From Desulfosporosinus sp. UBA5188 (GTDB taxonomy: Bacteria; Bacillota; Desulfitobacteriia; Desulfitobacteriales; Desulfitobacteriaceae), in the NCBI GenBank assembly GCA_002413075.1, contig DHWG01000166.1, positions 4,246-27,330 of the forward strand: 23,085 nt of DNA, given 5' to 3'. Below, one piece after another: positions 7,236-15,464 of the stretch (its first letter is position 1; every line of letters starts with the position of its first letter). Position numbers and translations under genes: made by a program. Under the pieces are notes generated by a model, which was given only the letters and a program-made list of their open reading frames with translations, was not told the origin of the DNA and did no database searches.

Positions 7236-7943
7236 ATGGACGAAGAAACCCAATCGAATTCTCTTTTGAAACGGCACTTGAGTTGGGTAGATCTTGCGAT
7301 GGTTTTGGGTGGGATCGTTGGCATTTATCTTATCTTGGCGTTTGGAACGTTTTGGTTAATGGGACGTTGGCCTCATGAACGCATTTTAATGTATCTTAAT
7401 GCGTTTCTGACGCAATTATCCTTTGCCGCTTTGATTTGGAGTATAAAGAAAATCCGACACTGGGAATGGTCAGATTTTGGTTGGCATTCTGTCCCCATGA
7501 GAAATACCTTTAGGAAAATCTTGAGCTTGTATGCCTTAACCTGGTTCATAAATATTTGCTATGCAATTTTTCTTTATCAGCATGGTTTAACCCCTCCTGA
7601 CACGGATGTTTACACCAAATTATTGGGTCAGACCACCTCTCTTACATTGACCCTGAATTTGGTTTTAGCGGGCGTCTTAGCGCCCTTTGTGGAAGAAACA
7701 TTATTCCGTGGGGTTATTTTTGGAAGCTTGCAAGCGTACTTTGGGAAATGGACATCAGCGGTTCTCAGCGCTGTGATTTTTTCCGCGCTTCATTTCCAAG
7801 CCTACGGATTTTTTCCGCGTTTTATGTTAGGCATGGTCCTAGTTTATCTATATGACAAGTATAAATCGCTCTACCCCGCCATTGCGTTACATGCGTTTAA
7901 TAACATCGTTGCTACTTTGATTGCCGCAAGCTTACCGATGTGA
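7236..7943 (+). CDS. CPBP family intramembrane glutamic protease
   Basis: A 235-residue multi-pass membrane protein of the CAAX protease/bacteriocin-processing (CPBP, PF02517, ABI) family. About six to seven hydrophobic segments are visible. The catalytic signatures are the EE pair in FVEETLFRG (Glu153-Glu154, Arg158), the histidine in SALHF (His186), and the HAFNN motif (His219, Asn222-Asn223). Bacterial members cleave membrane-bound substrates or take part in peptide/bacteriocin self-immunity; no bacteriocin gene is nearby, so a housekeeping role is more likely (inference). It is followed by cmk after 19 bases and may be co-transcribed with it. It is divergent from the 107-aa gene. Confidence 0.9.
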   Translation: MDEETQSNSLLKRHLSWVDLAMVLGGIVGIYLILAFGTFWLMGRWPHERILMYLNAFLTQLSFAALIWSIKKIRHWEWSDFGWHSVPMRNTFRKILSLYALTWFINICYAIFLYQHGLTPPDTDVYTKLLGQTTSLTLTLNLVLAGVLAPFVEETLFRGVIFGSLQAYFGKWTSAVLSAVIFSALHFQAYGFFPRFMLGMVLVYLYDKYKSLYPAIALHAFNNIVATLIAASLPM

Positions 7944-7962
7944 ATAAAAGGAGCCGTTTAGT

Positions 7963-8646
7963 GTGAAGCAAAAACAACAACAGGCCTTACAAATTGCTAT
8001 TGATGGTCCTGCAGGTGCTGGTAAAAGTACGGTCGCTAAGCTCGTAGCAGAACAGTTACATCTATTTTATGTGGATACCGGGGCTATGTATCGGGCTATT
8101 GCCTATAAAGCCTTAAAATGTAAAATTGACTTAGCAGACGAACTCAATGTCAGCCAAATTGCTAAAAATGTCGAGGTCGTTTTGGATCATTCGGAGGCTG
8201 GAACGGTCTGGTGTGATGGGGAGAATGTCACACAGGTGATTAGAAACCCGGAAATATCTCGCGCCGTTTCTACCGTTGCGGCCTATGCGGAGGTTAGGGA
8301 ACGCTTAGTTGGATTGCAGCGCAGGGAAGCTGAGCGAGGCGGCGTGGTGATGGATGGCCGTGATATTGGAACTCATGTCCTGCCAGAAGCCTCACTTAAA
8401 ATATTCTTAACGGCTACGCTACAGGAACGTGCCAAGCGCCGGTGGCGGGAACTCGTGAAAGCCGGAAAAAATGCGATTTTGGAAGAAGTTGCCAAAGACA
8501 TTCAAGAACGTGATCGACAGGATACGCAGCGAGCGGTTTCTCCACTAGAGTCAGCTCAAGATGCTATCATTCTTGATACGACGGGTTTAAGTGTTGAAGA
8601 AATAGTCGGTAAAATTATAGCGTTGACGCAGGAGGATGGAAGATGA
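7963..8646 (+). CDS. cmk: Cytidylate kinase
   Basis: Phosphorylates CMP and dCMP with ATP, recycling pyrimidine nucleotides released by RNA turnover and lipid synthesis. The 227-residue protein begins with a P-loop GPAGAGKST (15-23). It carries the CMP-binding region VDTGAMYRA and the motif MDGRDIGTHVLP (about 126-137), with a lid region rich in Arg (AKRRWREL). The start is GTG at 7963 after an AAGGAG site. The stop overlaps the plsC start (ATGA), so the two are translationally coupled. cmk beside plsC and an S1-domain gene is a conserved Firmicutes arrangement. Confidence 0.96.
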   Translation: MKQKQQQALQIAIDGPAGAGKSTVAKLVAEQLHLFYVDTGAMYRAIAYKALKCKIDLADELNVSQIAKNVEVVLDHSEAGTVWCDGENVTQVIRNPEISRAVSTVAAYAEVRERLVGLQRREAERGGVVMDGRDIGTHVLPEASLKIFLTATLQERAKRRWRELVKAGKNAILEEVAKDIQERDRQDTQRAVSPLESAQDAIILDTTGLSVEEIVGKIIALTQEDGR

Positions 8647-9239
8647 CGTTCTATGAATTTGCGAAAAAGATCTTTCGCTTCCAGTTTCGGTTGATGGGTT
8701 GGAGGATCGTTGGCGTGGAGAATATGCCGGCGGAAGGCCCCGTTATTTTAGCAGTGAACCATCAAAGCCTTTGGGATCCCTTAGTGGCTGGATCAAGTTT
8801 GCCGCGCAAGGTCTCCTTTATGGCCAAAGAAGAACTATTCTCTATACCCGTTTTAGGAAATATCTTCCGCAAAATGGGCGCCTTTCCAGTCAAACGAGGG
8901 CAGGGGGATATGAATGCCATCCGACATTCTTTGGCCATCTTAAAAGAGGGCGGTGTGTTGGGGCTTTTCCCTGAAGGTACAAGGTCCAAGGACGGAGAAC
9001 TCCAAAAAGGTCTACCGGGCATGGTTTTTCTTATGGAAAAAAGCAAAGCAACGGTCGTTCCTGTTAAAATGTTTGGGACACGTAAACTCTTAATAAAAGG
9101 CTGGGGAAAGATCGTGGTCGTGGTCGGTAAGCCGATGACCCCTCAAATGTTACAGGCTCCAGAAGGGGTAGAAAACCGTAGGGAATGGATTGCCAATCGT
9201 ATTATGGAAGCAATGCTGGAATTGACGGATGAAAAATAA
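8643..9239 (+). CDS. plsC: 1-acyl-sn-glycerol-3-phosphate acyltransferase
   Basis: Adds the second acyl chain to lysophosphatidic acid to make phosphatidic acid at the membrane. The 198-residue protein has the acyltransferase HX4D motif (NHQSLWDP, His40 and Asp45) and the FPEGTRS block (109-115), with the intervening KEELFSIPVLG region typical of PlsC. It overlaps cmk by four bases. PlsY and GpsA, which supply the substrate of this pathway, lie about 9 kb downstream in the same orientation. A short hairpin terminator follows about 30 bases after the stop. Confidence 0.93.
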   Translation: MTFYEFAKKIFRFQFRLMGWRIVGVENMPAEGPVILAVNHQSLWDPLVAGSSLPRKVSFMAKEELFSIPVLGNIFRKMGAFPVKRGQGDMNAIRHSLAILKEGGVLGLFPEGTRSKDGELQKGLPGMVFLMEKSKATVVPVKMFGTRKLLIKGWGKIVVVVGKPMTPQMLQAPEGVENRREWIANRIMEAMLELTDEK

Positions 9240-9269
9240 GTCATAAGATCATCAAGACACGTGTGAAAA

Positions 9270-9295
9270 GGGGATGAAACAATCCTCTCTTTTTG
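9270..9295 (+). terminator. Terminator after plsC
   Basis: Stem GGGGAT (9270-9275) / ATCCTC (9282-9287) with a GAAACA loop and a TCTTTTTG tail. The pairing includes one G-U, and outer A-T pairs can extend it. Moderate strength. Confidence 0.65.
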
Positions 9296-9386
9296 TGTGC
9301 CCAAATAACAGAACGGGAGACCTTTTTCACCCTTTTTATATTTGGCGTATTTTCTACATGAGAGCATAGAATTTAATATCCAGTGG

Positions 9387-9395
9387 TGTTATAAT
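9387..9395 (+). promoter_or_regulatory. Candidate extended -10 promoter for cstA
   Basis: TGTTATAAT is a perfect extended -10 (TGN before TATAAT). The position 17 bases upstream holds only a weak -35 (TAGAAT), as extended -10 promoters allow. It lies about 100 bases before the cstA start. Confidence 0.55.
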
Positions 9396-9405
9396 TCTAT
9401 TAATT

Positions 9406-9422
9406 AATATTATCACAATATT
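9406..9422. promoter_or_regulatory. Candidate operator palindrome AATATT-N5-AATATT
   Basis: Two AATATT half-sites, themselves palindromic, separated by ATCAC. The site lies just downstream of the expected transcription start of the cstA promoter, where a repressor would block transcription. It does not match a consensus I can name with confidence, and AT-rich sequence can yield such symmetry by chance. Confidence 0.3.
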
Positions 9423-9495
9423 CCGTTGAAGGAGGATAGGTGACTGAGCTACGGTGTCAAGACCACGGTAATAAGTAAGAGGAGAGGTGAAACCA

Positions 9496-11307
9496 TTGAA
9501 TGCCTTAACACTGGTAATTATTTCTGCATGTGTTCTTATTCTAGCTTATCGGATCTACGGTGCTTTCTTGGCGACAAAAGTATTGATGGTGGATGAGTCC
9601 CGTATTACCCCCGCAATACGCTTAAATGACGGGCAAAACTTTGTTCCAACCAATAAATGGGTCGTTTTCGGGCATCATTTTGCGGCAATTGCTGGAGCAG
9701 GTCCCTTGGTTGGACCAGTCCTGGCAGCCCAATTCGGATTTTTACCGGGTACCGTTTGGATCTTAATTGGAGCCGTTATGGCTGGGGCAGTGCATGATAT
9801 GGTCATTTTATTTGCATCTGTCCGGTACGATGGACGTTCACTGGCGGAAATTGCCAAAGAAGAAATTGGGTCGGTCGCTGGACTGGCTACCGCCATCTCC
9901 ATTCTCTTTATTTTAGTATTAGCCATGGCCGGGCTCGCTGTTGTGGTCGTTGGGGCTGTTAAGAACAACCCTTGGGGAGCCTTTACCATCACGATGACGA
10001 TTCCTATTGCTTTGCTTGTGGGCTTGTATATGTATAAATTACGCCCTGGGAAAGTCGGCGAAGCGTCAATTATTGGCTTTTCCCTCGTGATGCTAGCCGT
10101 TGTCTTGGGACCTGCCGTTCAAACCTCTGTACTGGCTCAGTATTTTACCTGGTCAGAAAAAGCACTTTGGATTATTTTGCCTTGTTACGGGCTTGTTGCC
10201 GCAATCTTACCAGTGTGGTTATTACTTGCCCCACGGGATTACATTAGTACTTATCTGAAAATCGGAACAATCGGTGCCTTGGCACTAGGCATCGTTTGGG
10301 TTCATCCAGTCCTACAAATGCCGGCAATCTCCTCGTTTGGTTTTGCCGGAAGTGGACCCGTCGTTCCAGGCCCAATCTGGCCTTTCGTAAGCATCACGAT
10401 TGCCTGTGGAGCCTTATCTGGGTTCCATGCGCTAATTAGTTCTGGGACCACCCCCAAGCTCATTGGTAGTGAACGAGACATTCGTCTCGTAGGCTTTGGT
10501 GGCATGCTCATGGAAGCGTTTGTCGCCATGATGGCTCTCATTGCCGCTTCAGTGTTGGCCCCTGGAGACTATTTTGCCATTAACCTTGCACCAAAAGCGT
10601 TTGCCAATCTCCAGATTGCTACGGTAGAGTTAACAAAATTGTCTAATCTGGTCGGAATGGACTTGGCAGGGAGAACCGGGGGAGCCGTCACCTTGGCGGT
10701 CGGGATGGCCCATATTTTCTCCAGAGTCGTCGGCGAGGCTTGGATGAAATATTGGTACCAATTTGCGATTATGTTTGAAGCGCTCTTTATTTTAACCACG
10801 ATTGATGCAGGCACACGTGTGGGTCGTTATATTCTTCAGGATTTCTTAGGAAGATATGTTTACAAACCCTTCAAAAGCACCAACTGGTGGCCTGGAGTCA
10901 TATTAACGAGTGTCGTAATTTCTTTTGCCTGGGGTTATATGTTGTACGGTGGAAATGTTGCCTCTATCTGGCCAATCTTTGGCGTTTCGAATCAGTTGCT
11001 GGGGGTAATCGCCTTGGCCATTGGTACGACGGTAATCTTGCGTAACAGTACGAAGATGATTTATGCTTGGACGACCTTGGTCCCCATGGTTTACATGGTT
11101 GTCACAGTGTTTGACGCTGGCTTATGGTCAGTCCGTTGGAACTACTTGCCGAAGCACGACTATCTAAAGGTCGGCATGATCGTCATTATGTTGGCGCTTG
11201 TCGTCATTATTTTGATTGATTGCTTTATTAAATGGAACGAGATTATTACTGCTCGCAAAGCAGGAAAATCAATGGCGACTATCTCGAAGCCTTTCACTGC
11301 GAAGTAA
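9496..11307 (+). CDS. cstA: Carbon starvation protein CstA family transporter
   Basis: Multi-pass inner-membrane transporter of the CstA family (PF02554); characterised members import peptides or pyruvate when carbon is limiting. I place the start at TTG 9496, not the in-frame GTG 9487, because AGGAGAGGTGA forms the Shine-Dalgarno and overlaps the GTG. The resulting N terminus MNALTLVIISACVLILAYR matches the family. The 603-residue protein has many hydrophobic helices and the signature HHFAAIAGAGP (60-70). It is shorter than the roughly 700-residue E. coli CstA, as is usual in Firmicutes. It is a single-gene unit with its own promoter-like region and a strong terminator. Confidence 0.93.
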   Translation: MNALTLVIISACVLILAYRIYGAFLATKVLMVDESRITPAIRLNDGQNFVPTNKWVVFGHHFAAIAGAGPLVGPVLAAQFGFLPGTVWILIGAVMAGAVHDMVILFASVRYDGRSLAEIAKEEIGSVAGLATAISILFILVLAMAGLAVVVVGAVKNNPWGAFTITMTIPIALLVGLYMYKLRPGKVGEASIIGFSLVMLAVVLGPAVQTSVLAQYFTWSEKALWIILPCYGLVAAILPVWLLLAPRDYISTYLKIGTIGALALGIVWVHPVLQMPAISSFGFAGSGPVVPGPIWPFVSITIACGALSGFHALISSGTTPKLIGSERDIRLVGFGGMLMEAFVAMMALIAASVLAPGDYFAINLAPKAFANLQIATVELTKLSNLVGMDLAGRTGGAVTLAVGMAHIFSRVVGEAWMKYWYQFAIMFEALFILTTIDAGTRVGRYILQDFLGRYVYKPFKSTNWWPGVILTSVVISFAWGYMLYGGNVASIWPIFGVSNQLLGVIALAIGTTVILRNSTKMIYAWTTLVPMVYMVVTVFDAGLWSVRWNYLPKHDYLKVGMIVIMLALVVIILIDCFIKWNEIITARKAGKSMATISKPFTAK

Positions 11308-11357
11308 AGGTTCTAGGACGTTCATAGCTTAAGAAATCACAAACCTATATTTGTCGA

Positions 11358-11394
11358 GGGATGTGACCTGGTATCAGGTTACATCCCTTTTTTT
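11358..11394 (+). terminator. Strong terminator after cstA
   Basis: A 13-base stem (GGGATGTGACCTG at 11358-11370 with its complement at 11375-11387, one G-U pair), a GTAT loop and a run of seven T. A textbook intrinsic terminator. Confidence 0.92.
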
Positions 11395-11519
11395 GTTCAA
11401 CCCGTCTCTTCTCGCCATCACGACACCTTCTATCATTAGCCTCGGTGTAATTTCGAACGTCCCTATACGATTCTTGGCCAACGTTGTTAATGATAAAACT
11501 CCTTCAAATAGCAGGGATT

Positions 11520-11552
11520 TTGACACCGCGTAGAGAATTAGGTCTATATAAT
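11520..11552 (+). promoter_or_regulatory. Candidate promoter for the ispH-S1 gene
   Basis: A perfect -35 TTGACA (11520-11525) and a perfect -10 TATAAT (11547-11552), but with a 21-base spacer. The overlapping TATATA (11545-11550) gives 19. Either spacing is too long for an optimal sigma-A promoter. Transcription would start only about 17 bases before the TTG start codon. Confidence 0.35.
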
Positions 11553-11575
11553 TCTTACAAAGGAGGTTCGTAATT

Positions 11576-13408
11576 TTGAACGTTCAACTAGCGGCAAAAG
11601 CTGGTTTTTGTTTTGGCGTTAAGCGCGCCTTGGATATGGCAGAGAGAACTGTGGAAACATCCGCGGCAGTCTCGCTCGGACCTCTTATTCACAATCAACA
11701 GGTTGTAAAACGCTTGGCAGAGCGCGGAATTCAGGTGGTTCATACCTTGGAAGAGGTCTTAGCCAACCAAGCTGTCATTATTCGCTCTCATGGTGTAGGA
11801 TCTAGTGTCTATCAGGAGGCTGAAAATAAAGGTATTCAAGTCGTTGACGCCACGTGTCCTTATGTTCAGAAAGCGCAACGCCTCGCTGCAGCGTCTGCTC
11901 AGAAGGGACAGCAAGTCATTGTTATGGGAGACAAACTCCATCCTGAGGTGCAGGGGATTCTGGGCTGGGCGGGAAATCAGGCCATACCCATTCAGACACT
12001 TGAGGAAGCGAAAGAACTTCCGTCTTTCCCACAATTAGCCGTTTTAGCACAGACAACCCAACTTATGGAAAGCTTTGAAGGGATTGTCGAAGAACTAAAA
12101 CGCCATACTGAAGACTTGACCGTTCACAACACGATTTGTAGTGCAACGGCAGAACGACAAAAAGCGGCTCGAGAGTTAGCTCAAACCGTTGACGTTATGG
12201 TGGTGGTGGGTGGTCGCAACAGTGCAAATACTCAAAAACTCGCGAGTCTCTGTGCGGAAATCACGAAAACACACCTGATCGAGACCGCCGACGAATTAGA
12301 GGAAGTCTGGTTTAAAGTCGCTAAAAGTGCGGGTTTAACCGCAGGGGCTTCGACACCAGATTGGATTATAGAGGAGGTTTATCAAAAAATGACGGAAATA
12401 AATAAAAACGAAAACGATCTTGAAATAGATATGGGCGACTGGGAAAAAATCGCTCCAGTGGTCAAACGTGTTGAAAATGAAGAAGAGGATACGGCCCTTT
12501 CCGAGCGACATGCGGCTGAAGACATAGCGCGGGAGCGATTGGAAAAATTGGCAGAGAGTAAAGAAGAGCTCCAGGCAAAAGTCGTTGAGATAGTCAAGGC
12601 CGGTTTGTTGGTGGATGTGGGCCTACGAGGTTTTGTTCCTGCCTCCCAGATTCAACTGGGGTATGTCGAAGACCTGAACCAGTTTTTGGGTCAAACACTT
12701 CGGCTTCGGGTTCTTGAATTTGATCCAACGAAGCTGAAAGTTGTACTCTCTCAGAAGATCATTTTGGAAGAGGAGCAGGAGAAGAAGCGCGGCCAATTAC
12801 TTGAGTCCCTTAAAGTGGGAGATATTGTGACTGGGGTCGTGCGACGAATCCTCGATTTCGGTGCCTTTGTAGATATTGATGGAATGGACGGATTGCTTCA
12901 TATCTCGGAAATGTCCTACTCCCGCATCCAGCATCCTTCGGAGATGCTGAAAATAGGCGACGTACTGGAAGTTAAAGTCTTAAAACTTGAACCTGACACT
13001 GGGAAACTGTCCTTAGGACTGAAACAACTGCAAGTGAGTCCATGGCTGCAAGTTGCGGAAAAATATCCTGTAGGAACTATAGTTCAAGGCGTCGTGGTAC
13101 GCATCGTAACGTTTGGTGCTTTTGTGGGGCTTGCGGATGGGGTGGATGGGTTAGTGCATATTTCTCAATTAGCCGATCATCGTGTCACTAAGGTCGAAGA
13201 AGTACTGAAAGTTGGGGATATGGTGAGCGCTAAGGTCATCGAATGTAAGCCAGAGACAAAACGGATCAGTCTAAGTATGCGCGAGATGGTCGAAGACGCT
13301 GCTCGAGCCAATGATGCTGAAGCGATGGCTTCGCAAACTGAAATCAAACCGGTGACCCTTGGTGACCTCTTCGGCAAGCTCTTGCTTACGTATAAACAAG
13401 AAAAATAG
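11576..13408 (+). CDS. ispH: Bifunctional HMBPP reductase (IspH) / ribosomal protein S1-like fusion
   Basis: The N-terminal part (1-275) is 4-hydroxy-3-methylbut-2-enyl diphosphate reductase, the last step of the MEP isoprenoid pathway. Its three 4Fe-4S ligands are Cys12 (GFCFGV), Cys94 (DATCPYV) and Cys188 (TICSAT), with conserved His39, His72 (RSHGV), His122-Glu124 (LHPE) and SANTQKL. The C-terminal part carries three S1 RNA-binding repeats at about 332-393, 413-483 and 498-568; the latter two contain the DFGAFVDI and TFGAFVGL cores. Such fusions are known in Clostridia. The linker (276-331) looks like the remains of a fourth, first S1 repeat. The start is TTG after AAGGAGG (11561-11566). 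Confidence 0.95.
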   Translation: MNVQLAAKAGFCFGVKRALDMAERTVETSAAVSLGPLIHNQQVVKRLAERGIQVVHTLEEVLANQAVIIRSHGVGSSVYQEAENKGIQVVDATCPYVQKAQRLAAASAQKGQQVIVMGDKLHPEVQGILGWAGNQAIPIQTLEEAKELPSFPQLAVLAQTTQLMESFEGIVEELKRHTEDLTVHNTICSATAERQKAARELAQTVDVMVVVGGRNSANTQKLASLCAEITKTHLIETADELEEVWFKVAKSAGLTAGASTPDWIIEEVYQKMTEINKNENDLEIDMGDWEKIAPVVKRVENEEEDTALSERHAAEDIARERLEKLAESKEELQAKVVEIVKAGLLVDVGLRGFVPASQIQLGYVEDLNQFLGQTLRLRVLEFDPTKLKVVLSQKIILEEEQEKKRGQLLESLKVGDIVTGVVRRILDFGAFVDIDGMDGLLHISEMSYSRIQHPSEMLKIGDVLEVKVLKLEPDTGKLSLGLKQLQVSPWLQVAEKYPVGTIVQGVVVRIVTFGAFVGLADGVDGLVHISQLADHRVTKVEEVLKVGDMVSAKVIECKPETKRISLSMREMVEDAARANDAEAMASQTEIKPVTLGDLFGKLLLTYKQEK

Positions 13409-13455
13409 TGCCCGTTTAATTTGCTTGAGCGAACAGACTTAGGAAGGTGACCCAT

Positions 13456-14625
13456 TTGGCTAAACAAAACAAAACACTCCCTATAGATTTCCCTATCTTG
13501 TTTTTCACACTGGCTCTTATAGCCTTTGGCTTAATTATGGTGTTAAGTGCCGGGGCAGTGAGTGGGTTTAATTCTAAGCAAAACATTTACTTTTATCTTT
13601 TCCTACAAATGAAGTGGACGCTGGTTGGTTTTGTTTTCGCGGCGGTCGTCATTAAAGTCCCCTATACGTTTTGGCGTAAATTCGCTGGTGTTGCGATTTT
13701 GGTCAGTGTGGCCTTACTCATTGCGGTAATCTTCTCAGACGCAGGGGTTGCGGCAAAAGGCTCAGCACGGTGGATTAATATTCTAGGCGTCAGTATTCAG
13801 CCTTCTGAAATCACAAAACTGGCACTGGTGCTATTTTATGCGCACATTCTAGACCGTTATCCGGTCACACGAGGAAAAAAATGGCGTATTCCACTGGGGG
13901 TGCTGCTTCCTGTTTCAATTCTCATCTTTGGACTCGTTTACAAACAACCTGATTTAGGGACGACGATGGTTTTAGCACTGACCAGCGCCGTCATGCTGTT
14001 GCAGACGGAAATTCCTACGCGCTGGTTTGTAGGAGCGGCTCCAGCCTTTGGGCTACCGCTTTTCTATATGATTTACCGTACTAAGAATCAATTGGTTCAT
14101 TATCAATGGGACCGAATTCTGGCATGGTTTGATCCGTGGAAATATGCCGCAAATATAGGCTACCAAATTACAAACGCCGAAATTGCCTTCGGATCTGGTG
14201 GTTTGTTGGGGGTTGGCTTGGGTAGAAGTTTACAAAAATATGGTTTTCTGCCAGAGAACCATACAGATATGATTTTCGCCATAGTCGGAGAAGAACTTGG
14301 TTTGGTGGGCACCCTGTTTTTATTACTCCTGTTAATTTCCCTATATGCTCGAGCCTACTATGTAATGCGTCAATGCCCGGATCGTTTTGGACGGCTCTTA
14401 GGCTTTGGATTGACCTCCTCCTTAGCCATACAGACCACGATTAACCTAGCTGTTGTGACGGGAGTCATGCCGGTTACCGGGATCACTCTACCCCTGATCT
14501 CGTATGGTGGGAGTTCCCTGATTATTACCTTAACTGAACTTGGCTTGATCTTGAATATTTCCCGTTATCGAATGAAACGTACATCCAGTTATACGACTAA
14601 GAAACTCTCCAATGTCTCCGAGTAA
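13456..14625 (+). CDS. SEDS-family peptidoglycan glycosyltransferase (FtsW/RodA/SpoVE)
   Basis: Membrane polymerase of peptidoglycan glycan strands, acting with a class B penicillin-binding protein. I choose TTG 13456 over the in-frame GTG 13447, because AGGAAGGTGA is the Shine-Dalgarno and the GTG lies inside it. The 389-residue protein has about ten membrane helices. Family marks are GSARWI (102-107), IQPSE (114-118), the essential Asp166 in KQPDLGTT, LPENHTDMIFA (265-275) and LPLISYGGSS (345-354). Division (FtsW), elongation (RodA) and sporulation (SpoVE) versions cannot be separated without a tree, and no partner PBP is adjacent. It follows ispH-S1 after 47 bases and ends at a strong terminator. 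Confidence 0.9.
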   Translation: MAKQNKTLPIDFPILFFTLALIAFGLIMVLSAGAVSGFNSKQNIYFYLFLQMKWTLVGFVFAAVVIKVPYTFWRKFAGVAILVSVALLIAVIFSDAGVAAKGSARWINILGVSIQPSEITKLALVLFYAHILDRYPVTRGKKWRIPLGVLLPVSILIFGLVYKQPDLGTTMVLALTSAVMLLQTEIPTRWFVGAAPAFGLPLFYMIYRTKNQLVHYQWDRILAWFDPWKYAANIGYQITNAEIAFGSGGLLGVGLGRSLQKYGFLPENHTDMIFAIVGEELGLVGTLFLLLLLISLYARAYYVMRQCPDRFGRLLGFGLTSSLAIQTTINLAVVTGVMPVTGITLPLISYGGSSLIITLTELGLILNISRYRMKRTSSYTTKKLSNVSE

Positions 14626-14635
14626 ACCAACCTAC

Positions 14636-14687
14636 AAAAAACTAGACTTCAAAAGGCGTTTTAACGCCCTCTGAAGTCTAGTTTTTT
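14636..14687. terminator. Strong terminator after the SEDS gene
   Basis: A perfect 16-base stem (14636-14651 with 14672-14687) encloses a second small hairpin GGCGTT-TT-AACGCC. A tracts on one side and T tracts on the other allow bidirectional use. Confidence 0.9.
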
Positions 14688-14700
14688 AATCAACATCTAA

Positions 14701-14740
14701 GCCACTAATAATTCCATTCAGGAGATGGGAGTTTAGTGGC
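14701..14740 (+). other. Two-tier hairpin in the 5' region of the 14802 gene
   Basis: Outer stem GCCACTAA (14701-14708) / TTAGTGGC (14733-14740) and inner stem TTCCAT (14712-14717) / ATGGGA (14725-14730). No T tract follows, so it is not a typical terminator. It lies about 60 bases before the TTG start and could be a leader structure or an operator. Confidence 0.4.
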
Positions 14741-14801
14741 GGTTAGCCCTTGATTAAACGGGAATAATAGGATAATCACATCTGTTTAAGGAGGGGTTTA
14801 T

Positions 14802-15377
14802 TTGGAGTTTCCTTATGGAGAATGGATGATTTTTTCTTTAGCCCTTGCTACTTCTGTTCAGAAAAGAGCCTCAAGACGATTATTTCAGCTATTGTTGATC
14901 GCCTGGCTACTCGGAAAGTGTGGGGAGGTCGTTTTCCCTTGGACCTTGCCTTGGCACTGGCACTTTGCTCGTTTGATGGTGATGCTGGCTTTCTGGGGCT
15001 GGTCTTGGAAGCGTGACGGACGACATGTCTTACCGTTACTCTATACAACTTGTGTCTTAAGTCTGGAAACTCTTTTTCTCGTGAATCAACCTGGCGTTAT
15101 TCCCTATGAAGCTTGGTTTTTTACAGCCGCGTTGTTCTTAGTCGCCCGGTTGACCGGGCGTTCCTATTGGGGAACGGCCTCCGCTTTCACGGGAAGCATC
15201 CTTTTGAACCAGGTATTTATGCGGTTTACTTATGAGGGGATTATGAGCAGCGCGGACTTTCCAGACCCGTTTATTTGGAATTTTGGTATCGGATTGTTGA
15301 CAGCTTCGGCAGGCCTTCGTTTCGTATGGCTCTATTACAAGGGCTATGGACACACGGAAGAACAAGAACTTCAGTAG
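14802..15377 (+). CDS. Hypothetical membrane protein, YphA-like
   Basis: A 191-residue integral membrane protein with about five or six hydrophobic segments separated by short basic loops (for example KRASRR near 21 and KRDGRH near 69). It is rich in Trp and Leu, with a Trp/His cluster PWTLPWHWHF around 46-55. No catalytic motif is visible. Position and size recall Bacillus YphA, which lies between the S1-domain gene ypfD and der, but I cannot confirm homology by eye. The TTG start follows AAGGAGGGG with seven-base spacing; the next ATG is eight codons in and has no site. Its function is unknown. Confidence 0.75.
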   Translation: MEFPYGEWMIFSLALATSVQKRASRRLFQLLLIAWLLGKCGEVVFPWTLPWHWHFARLMVMLAFWGWSWKRDGRHVLPLLYTTCVLSLETLFLVNQPGVIPYEAWFFTAALFLVARLTGRSYWGTASAFTGSILLNQVFMRFTYEGIMSSADFPDPFIWNFGIGLLTASAGLRFVWLYYKGYGHTEEQELQ

Positions 15378-15464
15378 CAGGAGCGTGAGTTTTGTAGTAT
15401 ACTTATTAACGATTGAGTCTGGAATAATATGCCATGATCCAGAATGTCAGGAGGATGAACTGTT

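Noticed and set aside
9675..9992. 105-codon minus-strand frame inside cstA, with similar ones further along
   Set aside because: Antisense shadow of a hydrophobic coding region; no start signals.
11351..11533. 60-codon plus-strand frame between cstA and ispH
   Set aside because: It starts inside the cstA terminator hairpin and has no ribosome binding site; composition looks non-coding.
15418..15443. TCTGGA ... TCCAGA inverted repeat before the DUF512 gene
   Set aside because: Only six pairs around a 14-base loop; too weak to call without conservation.
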